This document shows, piece by piece, positions 1-5,815 of a stretch of DNA of 9,290 bases. The stretch lies in assembly GCA_003220195.1 (NCBI GenBank), contig QHRT01000281.1, positions 3,514 through 12,803 of the forward strand, written 5' to 3'. How positions within the stretch are numbered: the stretch's first letter is position 1; each line of letters begins with the position of its first letter. The notes beneath the pieces are model-generated. The model saw only the letters and a program-made list of their open reading frames with translations, was not told the DNA's origin and ran no database searches. Source of the DNA: Candidatus Rokuibacteriota bacterium. GTDB lineage: Bacteria > Methylomirabilota > Methylomirabilia > Rokubacteriales > CSP1-6. Position numbers and translations under genes: made by a program.

Positions 1-336
1 CTGCAGACCGTGAACCCGGATGTCCACGAGGCCGCGGAGATCGACGGGGCCAACGCCTGGCAGCGCTTCTGGCGCGTCACCCTGCCGCTGATCAAGCCGA
101 TCATGCTGGTGGTCGTGCTCTTCTCGATGATCGCGACGTTCGCCGACTTCCAGCTGATCTACGTGCTGACGCGCGGCGGGCCCTACAGCAGCACGCACGT
201 GTTCGGGACGTACGCCTACGAGATCGCCATGCGGGCCGCCAAGCTGGGCCAGGGCGCCTCGATCTCGCTGTTCCTGTTCCCGTTCTTGCTCACGGTGATC
301 ATCTTCCAGCTCTGGTACATCCGGCGGAGCGATTAG
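1..336 (+). CDS. Sugar ABC transporter permease, MalF/UgpA type (3' part)
   Basis: This is the C-terminal portion of an inner-membrane permease of a binding-protein-dependent ABC importer, most likely for sugars or glycerol-phosphate-like solutes (CUT1 family). The gene is open at the left edge: the frame runs from base 1 to a TAG at 334-336, so the true start lies outside. Codons 10-33 form the cytoplasmic EAA loop that docks on the ATPase, with E-A-A at codons 10-12, the conserved I-D-G-A just after, and a P-L-I-K-P end. Two hydrophobic segments follow, around codons 35-55 and 85-105, and the protein ends in a short basic/polar tail (R-R-S-D), as permeases of this type usually do. The next gene encodes the partner permease, so the two would form the heterodimeric channel. 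The ATPase and solute-binding protein are not in the window. Exact substrate cannot be read from the sequence. Confidence 0.9.
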   Translation: MQTVNPDVHEAAEIDGANAWQRFWRVTLPLIKPIMLVVVLFSMIATFADFQLIYVLTRGGPYSSTHVFGTYAYEIAMRAAKLGQGASISLFLFPFLLTVIIFQLWYIRRSD

Positions 337-345
337 ATTAATTAC

Positions 346-447
346 ATGGGTGAGCACGAGGCGCGCCCCCCCAAGCCCCCCGTCACTCGAAACCGGCCCG
401 GGACACCCGGGCCGGTCCTCGGGTTCGGGTTCGCGCAGAGGGTCTGA
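346..447 (+). CDS. Possible 33-codon leader ORF between the two permeases
   Basis: An ATG at 346 opens a 33-codon frame rich in Pro, Arg and Gly that ends with TGA at 445-447. Its last base is the A of the ATG of the downstream permease (TGATG), a typical translational-coupling geometry. The frame spans the perfect hairpin at 392-416. No convincing Shine-Dalgarno sequence precedes 346 and the peptide resembles nothing I know. It may be an accidental open frame in a GC-rich spacer. If translated, it would move ribosomes through the hairpin and onto the permease start. Confidence 0.25.
   Translation: MGEHEARPPKPPVTRNRPGTPGPVLGFGFAQRV
392..416 (+). promoter_or_regulatory. Perfect 11-bp hairpin in the permease-permease spacer
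   Basis: ACCGGCCCGGG at 392-402 is followed by a 3-base loop (ACA) and its exact reverse complement at 406-416. The stem is all G/C except for its outermost pair. It lies in the 110-base spacer, about 30 bases before the start of the second permease. No T-run follows, so it is not a classical intrinsic terminator. An intercistronic attenuator, mRNA-stability element or processing site is more likely. The seen fact is the perfect inverted repeat; the role is inference. Confidence 0.55.
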
Positions 448-1292
448 TGGCCGTTCGCTACGGCAGCCCGCTCAAGCGCGCGATGACGTTCTACGTCCCG
501 CTCGTCCTGATGGTCGTGCTGACGCTGTTTCCCTTCTACTGGATGGTGATCACGTCGATCCGGCCGGACGTCGAGCTCTACAACGTGAAGTCGAATCCGT
601 TCTTCACGTTCCATCCGACGGTCAAGCACTTCGAGTACCTGTTCGATCTGACGCTGTTTCCGCGGTGGGCCTGGAACACCTTCTTCATCGCGACGGTGTC
701 GACCGCCATCTCGCTCTTCTGCGGCTTGCTGTCGGGATACGCGCTGGCGCGCCTGCAGTTCCGGTGGGCGCCGCCGCTCGGGACGATGATCTTCATCACG
801 TACCTGGTCCCGCCGACGCTGCTCTTCATCCCGCTGGGCGACGTGGTCAAGACGTTCGGTCTCGGCGACTCGCCCTGGGCGCTGATCCTGACCTATCCGA
901 CGTTCCTGATCCCGTTCTCCACCTGGCTCCTGATGGGCTACTTCAAGACCATTCCGCGAGAGATCGAGGACTGCGCCCGCATCGACGGCGCGAGCCGCAT
1001 CCGGGCCATGGTCAGCATCACGTTTCCGCTCGCCGTTCCCGGAATCCTGTCGGCGGGCATCTTCGCGTTCACGCTGTCGTGGAACGAGTTCCTCTACGCG
1101 CTCGTGTTCCTGTCGTCACCGCAGCAGAAGACGATTCCGATCGGCGTCTTCACCGAGCTGGTGCGCGGCGACGTCTTCTACTGGGGCCCGCTGATGGCCG
1201 GCGCGCTCCTCGGCTCGATCCCGGTCGCGCTCGTCTACTCGTTCTTCGTCGAGCACTACGTCACGGCGCTGACCGGCGCCGTGAAGGGGTAA
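447..1292 (+). CDS. Sugar ABC transporter permease, MalG/UgpE type
   Basis: This encodes a complete 281-residue inner-membrane permease of a CUT1-type ABC importer, the partner of the upstream MalF/UgpA-type subunit. A first membrane helix lies near residues 13-35. A periplasmic stretch rich in aromatic residues follows (about 36-72), and further helices lie near 76-102, 111-135, 146-165, 197-220 and 245-268. The EAA-type cytoplasmic loop is at about 171-198, where the consensus is E-I-E-D-C-A-R-I-D-G-A; the second and third positions deviate from E-A-A but the I-D-G-A core is kept. Length is normal for the family (270-300). The ATG at 447 is preceded by a purine stretch (AGAGGG) at a workable distance and overlaps the stop of a small upstream frame. 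It converges on the minus-strand AhpD-like gene with only 11 bases between the stops. Substrate unknown. Confidence 0.92.
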   Translation: MAVRYGSPLKRAMTFYVPLVLMVVLTLFPFYWMVITSIRPDVELYNVKSNPFFTFHPTVKHFEYLFDLTLFPRWAWNTFFIATVSTAISLFCGLLSGYALARLQFRWAPPLGTMIFITYLVPPTLLFIPLGDVVKTFGLGDSPWALILTYPTFLIPFSTWLLMGYFKTIPREIEDCARIDGASRIRAMVSITFPLAVPGILSAGIFAFTLSWNEFLYALVFLSSPQQKTIPIGVFTELVRGDVFYWGPLMAGALLGSIPVALVYSFFVEHYVTALTGAVKG

Positions 1293-1303
1293 GTCGGGCG
1301 GGC

Positions 1304-1714
1304 TCACGCGCCGCGCGCGGCGGCGCGGATCGAATCGTCCACCTCGACCTGGTAGGCGTCGGCGAGCGCGTTGGTGCGGTTGAACACGCCGACCACCGCC
1401 ATCAATTCCCCCAGGACCTCTTCGTCGGCGCCGAGCTTTCGCGCCGCCGCCGTGTGCGAGTTGATGCAGTACTCGCAGCCGTTGGTGGCGGAGACGGCGA
1501 GCGCGATCAGCTCTTTCGTCAGCGCGTCGAGCTTTCCCGGCCGCATCGCCGCCTTCAGACCCTCCCAGACGTCGCGCAGGAGCGGCGGGTGACTGGCCAG
1601 CGTCCTCCAGAAGTTGGGAACGCGATCGATCGATCGCGTCTTCATGATGTCGTCGTAGACCGCCCGCACCTCGGGCGCGGCGTCGGCGTACTCGACCATC
1701 TTCACGGTCGGCAT
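1304..1714 (-). CDS. AhpD-like / carboxymuconolactone decarboxylase family protein
   Basis: This is a 136-residue protein of the alkylhydroperoxidase D-like/CMD superfamily, small all-helical oligomeric proteins. Some members are thiol-dependent peroxidases and others decarboxylate carboxymuconolactone. Residues 79-90 contain G-C-E-Y-C-I-N-S-H, giving the redox CxxC pair (Cys80, Cys83) and the downstream His87 that mark the AhpD-type peroxidase/disulfide reductase branch rather than true decarboxylases. The N-terminal part (residues 30-60) has the P-N-F-W ... H-P-P-L-L pattern common in this branch. The ATG at 1712-1714 is preceded by GGAGGAA, a good ribosome binding site. The gene lies 28 bases downstream of the broken LLM oxidoreductase gene on the same strand, so the two probably share a transcript. 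A peroxide or organic-hydroperoxide detoxifying role alongside a flavin enzyme is plausible but inferred. Confidence 0.88.
   Translation of the reverse strand: MPTVKMVEYADAAPEVRAVYDDIMKTRSIDRVPNFWRTLASHPPLLRDVWEGLKAAMRPGKLDALTKELIALAVSATNGCEYCINSHTAAARKLGADEEVLGELMAVVGVFNRTNALADAYQVEVDDSIRAAARGA
1307..1327. terminator. GC hairpin at the convergent ends (weak terminator candidate)
   Basis: CGCGCCGC at 1307-1314 pairs perfectly with GCGGCGCG at 1320-1327 around a 5-base loop. The stem begins 15 bases after the stop of the second permease and sits in the last codons of the converging AhpD-like gene. There is no T-tract on either strand, so it may only slow polymerase or be a by-product of Ala/Arg-rich coding sequence. 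Confidence 0.3.
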
Positions 1715-1742
1715 GACGGTTCCTCCCCGAGCACCACGGCCA

Positions 1743-2586
1743 TCAATCCACCTCGGCCCGGATCTTCGTGTGGAGCGCGCCGAGCGCGTCGATCATGGCG
1801 TCGATCGACCGCGCGCCCGCCTGGAACACCGCCGTCGCGTTGATCGCGGCCCACCCGAAGCCGAGGTCTCGAAGCTCCGCCACGCGGCCGGCGACACGGC
1901 CGTGGTCGGTGTAGCACTTCTTCCCCTCCGCGTCGCGCGGCGGTGGCGCGGCCCTGCTGCCGAGCCCGATCGTCGACGGATCACGACCGGCAGCCTCCGC
2001 GTGACGACGGATCGACTCGGCGATACGCCGCCTCCGATCGTCCGCCGACCCAGATCGGCAGGCGCCCGCCCTGCGGCGGCTTCGGCTCCATTCCCATCGC
2101 GACGAGTCGATAGTGCTTGCCCGCGAAGTCCACCGGTCCGTCGCTCCAGCAGGCGCGCAAGAGCTGGATCGCCTCGTCCATGCGCTCGCCGCGTGTCTTG
2201 AAATCTTCGCCAAGCGCCTCGTACTCCGACTCCTGCCACCCGACACCGACGCCCAGCCGGACACGGCCGCCCGACAGCGTGTCGAGCGTGCTCACCTGCT
2301 TCGCGACCAGCGTCGGCTGACGCTGCGGCAGCACCAGCACCTCGGTGCCGAGCGTCACGCGCGATGTCACGGCCGCGACGTACGACAGCGTCATGAACGC
2401 TTCGAGGATCGGCATCGCGGCGGGATACGGCCCCGGCGGCCGACCTTCCCGCGGGAAGCCCATGACGACGTGGTCGAACATGTCGATGTGGTCGTAGCCG
2501 ATCTGCTCGACGGCGCGAGCCAGACGGACGACGGCCTCGGGACCTTCGCGATACGACACGCTGGGGAACTCGATCGAGAGTTTCAT
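1743..2586 (-). pseudogene. LLM-class (luciferase-like) flavin oxidoreductase, frameshifted
   Basis: This is a luciferase-like monooxygenase-family gene (FMN- or F420-dependent oxidoreductases, TIM-barrel fold) split between two frames. Frame one runs from ATG at 2584-2586 for about 190 codons and holds the family landmarks: D-M-F-D-H at about 35-39, a T-L-G-T-E-V strand near 78-84, the L-S-G-G-R-V-R-L-G-V-G-V-G-W block at 104-117, the E-Y-E-A-L-G region, and L-P-I-W-V-G-G-R-S-E-A-A-Y-R-R at 176-190. It then meets a TGA at 1981-1983. The family C-terminus continues in another frame from about 2024 (I-A-E-S-I-R-R-H-A-E-A-A-G-R-D-P) to a TGA at 1743-1745. Relatives carry roughly 20 residues (a D-G-W-containing stretch) between these parts; here they are missing. 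So this is a deletion of about 60 bases with a net frame change, not a single-base slip. No ribosome binding site is evident before the start. It is either a true pseudogene or an assembly collapse. Confidence 0.85.
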
Positions 2587-2595
2587 GGCGCGTGC

Positions 2596-2624
2596 ATTAA
2601 CGCGCGGCGATGCCCGCCCGTCAA
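2596..2624 (-). promoter_or_regulatory. Candidate sigma70-type promoter for the LLM/AhpD unit
   Basis: Reading the minus strand, TTGACG (2624 to 2619) is separated by 17 bases from GTTAAT (2601 to 2596). These match the -35 consensus at five of six positions and the -10 consensus at four of six. Transcription would start about 3 bases before the ATG at 2586, which fits the absence of a Shine-Dalgarno sequence there and hints at a nearly leaderless mRNA. It is a motif match only. Confidence 0.35.
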
Positions 2625-2703
2625 GGCGCTGAAGTAAAATGCGCAGCAGCTAACCGAGCGCGGCATCGAGGAGCGCCACGGCTTCGCCGGGGTGTTCCGA
2701 GCG

Positions 2704-2733
2704 TTGGGGGCTTGGGGGCCATCCGGGCCCCCA
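2704..2733 (+). promoter_or_regulatory. Tandem octamer and hairpin in the dioxygenase leader
   Basis: The octamer TTGGGGGC occurs twice in immediate tandem (2704-2711 and 2712-2719). TGGGGGCC at 2713-2720 pairs perfectly with GGCCCCCA at 2726-2733 around a 5-base loop. The G-tract of the first octamer could pair with the same C-rich arm instead, giving two mutually exclusive hairpins. The structure ends 8 bases before the ribosome binding site of the dioxygenase gene, so it may influence translation or mRNA stability. The rest of the 170-base divergent spacer (2587-2756) shows only an isolated TAAAAT at 2635-2640 as a possible -10 box for the plus-strand operon, with no good -35. Confidence 0.4.
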
Positions 2734-2741
2734 TGTTAGGC

Positions 2742-2749
2742 GGAGGAGG
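2742..2749 (+). promoter_or_regulatory. Ribosome binding site fixing the dioxygenase start
   Basis: GGAGGAGG lies 7 bases before the ATG at 2757. It selects this codon over an in-frame ATG at 2733 and one farther upstream at 2610, neither of which has a comparable site. The codons upstream of 2757 encode Arg/Gly-rich sequence with no family similarity. Confidence 0.8.
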
Positions 2750-2756
2750 TCACATC

Positions 2757-3749
2757 ATGTCGAAGCTCTCGAGCATCCAGTCGTCGGAGCAAGAGCTGAT
2801 CGCTCCCTCGACCGGGGTCGAGCCGCGGAGCAAAGCGGTGCCGCACGTCTGGCACTGGCGGGACCTGCGGCCGCAGCTCGTGCGCGCGGCGGAGCTGGTC
2901 GGCACCGAGCAAGCGGAGCGTCGCGTCCTTCGCCTGACGAACCCGGCGCTGTCGAACTTCTCCGCGAGCACCACGCTCGTCGCGAATCTGCAGATCGTGA
3001 TGCCCGGAGAGATCGCTCGCGCGCACCGGCATTCACCGGCGGCGCTCAGGTTGATCATCGAAGGGCGGGGCGGTTCCACCATCGTGAACGGCGAGCGCAT
3101 CGCGATGTACCCGGGCGACCTGGTGCTGACGCCGAACTGGACGTGGCACGATCACGCGAACGACACCGACGGGCCGATGATCTGGCTCGATGGCCTCGAC
3201 GCGCCGCTGGTGCGGATGCTCGAAGCCAACTTCTACGAGGAGTACCCGGAGGAGGCGCAGCCCGCCGACTCCTCGGTCTCGAAGTACGGCGCCTGGTCCC
3301 TCCGGCCTGCGTGGGAACCGCCGCCGGAGGCGCGGTACTCTCCGCTCTGGCACTATCCGTACGCGGACGCTCGCGCCGCGCTCGAGCGGCTGGCCGCTCA
3401 TCACCCGGGCAGCCCGTTCGACGGCGTGATCCTCGAATACACGAACCCGACGACCGGTGGGCCGGTGATGCCGACGATCGCGTGCCACATTCAGCTCTTG
3501 CGGCCGGGCGAGCACACGAAGTCACACCGCCACGTCTGCTGCACGAACTATCACGCGGTCGAGGGCTCCGGCTATTCCGTCGTGGGCGAACGGCAGCTCG
3601 ACTGGGAGGAGAAGGACGTGTTCACGGTCCCGACGTGGACGTTCCACGAGCACGTCAACACCGGCCGCGTTCCGGCGGTGCTGTTCAGCTTCACGGACGC
3701 GCCGGTCATGAAGGCGCTCGACCTGTACCGCGAAGCGGAAAAGGCATAA
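2757..3749 (+). CDS. Gentisate 1,2-dioxygenase-like bicupin ring-cleavage enzyme
   Basis: This 330-residue cytosolic Fe(II) dioxygenase belongs to the gentisate / salicylate / 1-hydroxy-2-naphthoate family, which uses O2 to open the ring of monohydroxylated or dihydroxylated aromatic acids. The N-terminal cupin (about 75-150) has A-H-R-H-S (His90, His92) and T-W-H-D-H (His131); the 39-residue spacing from the second to the third His matches the iron triad of known salicylate dioxygenase. The block L-R-L-I-I-E-G-R-G and the P-G-D-L-V-L-T-P motif are family hallmarks. The C-terminal cupin (about 240-315) also carries a full-looking set: S-H-R-H (His257, His259) and T-F-H-E-H (His297/His299). 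Start chosen from the strong GGAGGAGG site. The gene leads a two-gene operon, 13 bases before a dehydrogenase, and is divergent from the LLM/AhpD unit. Gentisate is the best substrate guess; salicylate or a hydroxynaphthoate is possible. Confidence 0.87.
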   Translation: MSKLSSIQSSEQELIAPSTGVEPRSKAVPHVWHWRDLRPQLVRAAELVGTEQAERRVLRLTNPALSNFSASTTLVANLQIVMPGEIARAHRHSPAALRLIIEGRGGSTIVNGERIAMYPGDLVLTPNWTWHDHANDTDGPMIWLDGLDAPLVRMLEANFYEEYPEEAQPADSSVSKYGAWSLRPAWEPPPEARYSPLWHYPYADARAALERLAAHHPGSPFDGVILEYTNPTTGGPVMPTIACHIQLLRPGEHTKSHRHVCCTNYHAVEGSGYSVVGERQLDWEEKDVFTVPTWTFHEHVNTGRVPAVLFSFTDAPVMKALDLYREAEKA

Positions 3750-3762
3750 AGGAGCGATTGCC

Positions 3763-4743
3763 ATGGCGCAGACGATGAAGGTGTGGTTCACGGTTCCCGG
3801 TCCCGAGGGCGCGAAATTCGAGTTCCGTGACGCTCCGGTTCCCGCTCCCGGCGCCGGCCAGGTGCTGGTCGCCGTGCGCGCCGCCGGCACGAACCGCGGT
3901 GAGCTGATCCGCGGCGCGCAAGCGCGCTCCGGTGACGCCGTCCGCGCCGGCACCGAGTTCGCCGGGGAAATCGCCGAGCTCGGTGACGGTGTGAGTGGCT
4001 TCCAGAAGGGCGATCGCGTCATGGGCCGCGCGGCCGGAAGCTACGCGCAGTACGTCGTGGCGGCGCGGCGCGCGTTGATGCGCATCCCCGACGGTCTCTC
4101 GTGGCCCGAGGCCGCCGCGATTCCGAACGTGTTCGTCACCGCGCACGACGCGCTCGTGACCAACGGGGGCATGACCAAGGGCGAGTCGGTGATGGTCACC
4201 GCGGCGCCGTCGGGCGTGGGGACGGCGGCGATCCAGATCGCGCGCCAGCTCGGCGCGGATCCGGTCATCGCCACCACGCGAACACCGGCCAAGGCGCAGG
4301 CGCTGCGGGAGCTCGGCGCGCACGAGGTCGTCGACACACGCGACGCCGGCTGGGGCGACGCGGTGCTCCGCAGGACCGGCGGCCGCGGCGTCGACGTCAT
4401 CATCGACCACGTCGGCGGCTCGATGCTGGCCGAGAACATCCGCGTGCTGGCGCTGGAAGGCCGCCTGGTCAGCGTCGGCCGCAACGCGAGCCGGGTCGGC
4501 GAGTGCGATCTCGACGAGATCGCCCGCAAGCGCGCACGCATCATCGGCGTGACGTTCCGCACGCGGACGCCCGAGCAATCGCTCGCGTGCAGCGAGAGAT
4601 TCGCCGCGCACCTGCTCGACCTCTTCACGACACGCGCGCTCAAGCCGGTGCTCGACCGCACGTTCCCGTTCGACAAGCTGACCGACGCGCACCAGTACAT
4701 GCTGAGCGATGCGCAGACCGGCAAGATCGTGCTGATCGTCTGA
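3763..4743 (+). CDS. NADPH:quinone oxidoreductase-like zinc-free MDR dehydrogenase
   Basis: This is a 326-residue member of the medium-chain dehydrogenase/reductase superfamily, quinone oxidoreductase (QOR) branch. The N-terminal GroES-like domain (about 1-125) includes A-A-G-T-N-R-G-E-L, G-T-E-F-A-G-E-I and G-D-R-V-M-G. The structural-zinc cysteine cluster of alcohol dehydrogenases is absent. The Rossmann domain (about 140-270) carries A-A-P-S-G-V-G-T-A-A at 147-156, the NADP(H)-binding loop typical of QORs, and D-V-I-I-D-H-V-G-G at 211-219. The C-terminus ends with the usual G-K-I-V-L pattern. AAAGGAG lies 8 bases before the ATG, and the gene starts 13 bases after the dioxygenase stop, so the two are co-transcribed. 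It may reduce a quinone or enone formed in aromatic breakdown, but the substrate is not deducible. It converges on the DUF2332 gene. Confidence 0.9.
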   Translation: MAQTMKVWFTVPGPEGAKFEFRDAPVPAPGAGQVLVAVRAAGTNRGELIRGAQARSGDAVRAGTEFAGEIAELGDGVSGFQKGDRVMGRAAGSYAQYVVAARRALMRIPDGLSWPEAAAIPNVFVTAHDALVTNGGMTKGESVMVTAAPSGVGTAAIQIARQLGADPVIATTRTPAKAQALRELGAHEVVDTRDAGWGDAVLRRTGGRGVDVIIDHVGGSMLAENIRVLALEGRLVSVGRNASRVGECDLDEIARKRARIIGVTFRTRTPEQSLACSERFAAHLLDLFTTRALKPVLDRTFPFDKLTDAHQYMLSDAQTGKIVLIV

Positions 4744-4745
4744 AA

Positions 4746-4762
4746 CGCGAGGCCGGCTCGCG
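4746..4762. terminator. Short bidirectional hairpin between convergent genes
   Basis: CGCGAG (4746-4751), a 5-base loop and CTCGCG (4757-4762) form a perfect 6-bp stem. It fits exactly in the 21-base gap between the dehydrogenase stop (4743) and the DUF2332 stop (4765). A short T-run (TTTC) follows it on the minus strand; the plus strand has only ATTC. Position suggests a weak shared terminator. Confidence 0.4.
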
Positions 4763-4764
4763 AT

Positions 4765-5805
4765 TCAGTCCAGCCATTCGAGCCACCGGCCGTGGTGGTC
4801 GCACCGCGCCAGCAGGCGTTCGTCCGCCCTCCCCTGGGACCACGTCGTGAGCGTCAGCTGCGGCACGGGGGCACCGAGCCATTCGGCCGACACCCGGTAC
4901 AACGTGCGCGTCCTTGCCAGCGACGCGAGCGCCATCGTGAATCGCTCCCGCTGTTCCGGCGAAAATTGATTCACGGTATGGCTGTGAAAGACGCAGACCG
5001 GGATCTCGGCGGGGATCTCGGCGAGGATGTCCGGCAGCACGACGACGCCGTCACCTGACACGAGCCGCGGCGGATCCCGCCGCGCGAGCGCGACGGCCGT
5101 ACGGAGCAGGTCGGCGCGCTGCCTCTCCTCCGGCCACACGAGTGCCTCGAGCCAGCGCACGGCATCCGCGTCCATGACGTCGACCGGATGGAGATCGACG
5201 CCGACCCTCGCGGCGATCGTCGGCAGCTGCCGCGCGAGCGGAGGCCTCCCGTCACCACGCAGCTGGCAGGTGATCAGAACCGGCGATTCGAGGGCGCCGT
5301 ACACGGCCTCATCGTCGTAGCGATACGCGTAGCGATCCCAGAGGAGATTCAGTCCCGCGCTGGCGCCGATCTCGATCAGCGCGAGCGGCCGTCCGCCGGC
5401 GAGGCGCGCCACCGCCGCGAACGCCGGGAACAGGTACGCACATCTTCTGACTTCGTTCGTCTGCACGCGCCGCGACTCGAGCAGCGCCCTGATCTTCTCG
5501 GCGTGGCGCCGGCAGAACGTGCGAAACCCGGGATACGCGTCGCCGGGCGGCCTCGCCGCAGCCGTCAGGCTCGGGTAGAACTCCGCGAGCGGTGTCTCGG
5601 GCTCGCGCATCAGGAGAACGTGCACGGCAGCGAACAGGAGATTCGGCGCCGGTTGTCCGGGGGCGGCGTGCGCCGCGAGCTCCAGGATCTCGTCGTGATC
5701 GGCGATGGAGTGCGCCAGGCTCTCGTAGAGCGGCGAGGCGCCGCGGCACTCCACCTCCGCGAAGCGCACGAATTTCTGCGCGAGGGCCCGCGGCTCCCCG
5801 ATCAC
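4765..5805 (-). CDS. DUF2332 family protein
   Basis: This 346-residue protein has the recognisable pattern of the DUF2332 family, whose function is not established. N-terminal residues 10-30 read as F-V-R-F-A-E-V-E-C-R-G-A-S-P-L-Y-E-S-L, the usual opening. A conserved L-I-E-I-G-A-S-A-G-L-N-L block is at 143-154, resembling the glycine-rich S-adenosylmethionine loop of class I methyltransferases. Further family blocks are W-P-E-E at 224-227 and the histidine-containing F-H-S-H-T-V-N-Q-F at 273-281. The protein lacks a signal peptide and membrane helices, so it is probably cytosolic. The start is a GTG at 5803-5805, 10 bases after the stop of the AI-2E-family gene, without a clear ribosome binding site, suggesting coupling to upstream translation. 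It is the last gene of the minus-strand cluster. A methyltransferase-like role is only inference from the glycine motif. Confidence 0.87.
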   Translation of the reverse strand: MIGEPRALAQKFVRFAEVECRGASPLYESLAHSIADHDEILELAAHAAPGQPAPNLLFAAVHVLLMREPETPLAEFYPSLTAAARPPGDAYPGFRTFCRRHAEKIRALLESRRVQTNEVRRCAYLFPAFAAVARLAGGRPLALIEIGASAGLNLLWDRYAYRYDDEAVYGALESPVLITCQLRGDGRPPLARQLPTIAARVGVDLHPVDVMDADAVRWLEALVWPEERQRADLLRTAVALARRDPPRLVSGDGVVVLPDILAEIPAEIPVCVFHSHTVNQFSPEQRERFTMALASLARTRTLYRVSAEWLGAPVPQLTLTTWSQGRADERLLARCDHHGRWLEWLD

Positions 5806-5815
5806 CGACGGTGGT

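Noticed and set aside
350..1843. A 497-codon plus-strand open frame
   Set aside because: It overlaps the second permease out of frame and runs antisense through the AhpD-like gene. Composition is Arg/Pro/Ala-rich without family motifs.
2610..2756. A longer N-terminus for the dioxygenase, from ATG 2610
   Set aside because: The extra residues are Arg/Gly-rich and unlike the family, and there is no ribosome binding site. ATG 2757 has GGAGGAGG at ideal spacing and gives the usual length.
5307..5333. Short direct repeat of GTAGCGAT units
   Set aside because: It encodes D-R-Y-A-Y-R-Y-D within the conserved DUF2332 protein, so codon repetition explains it.
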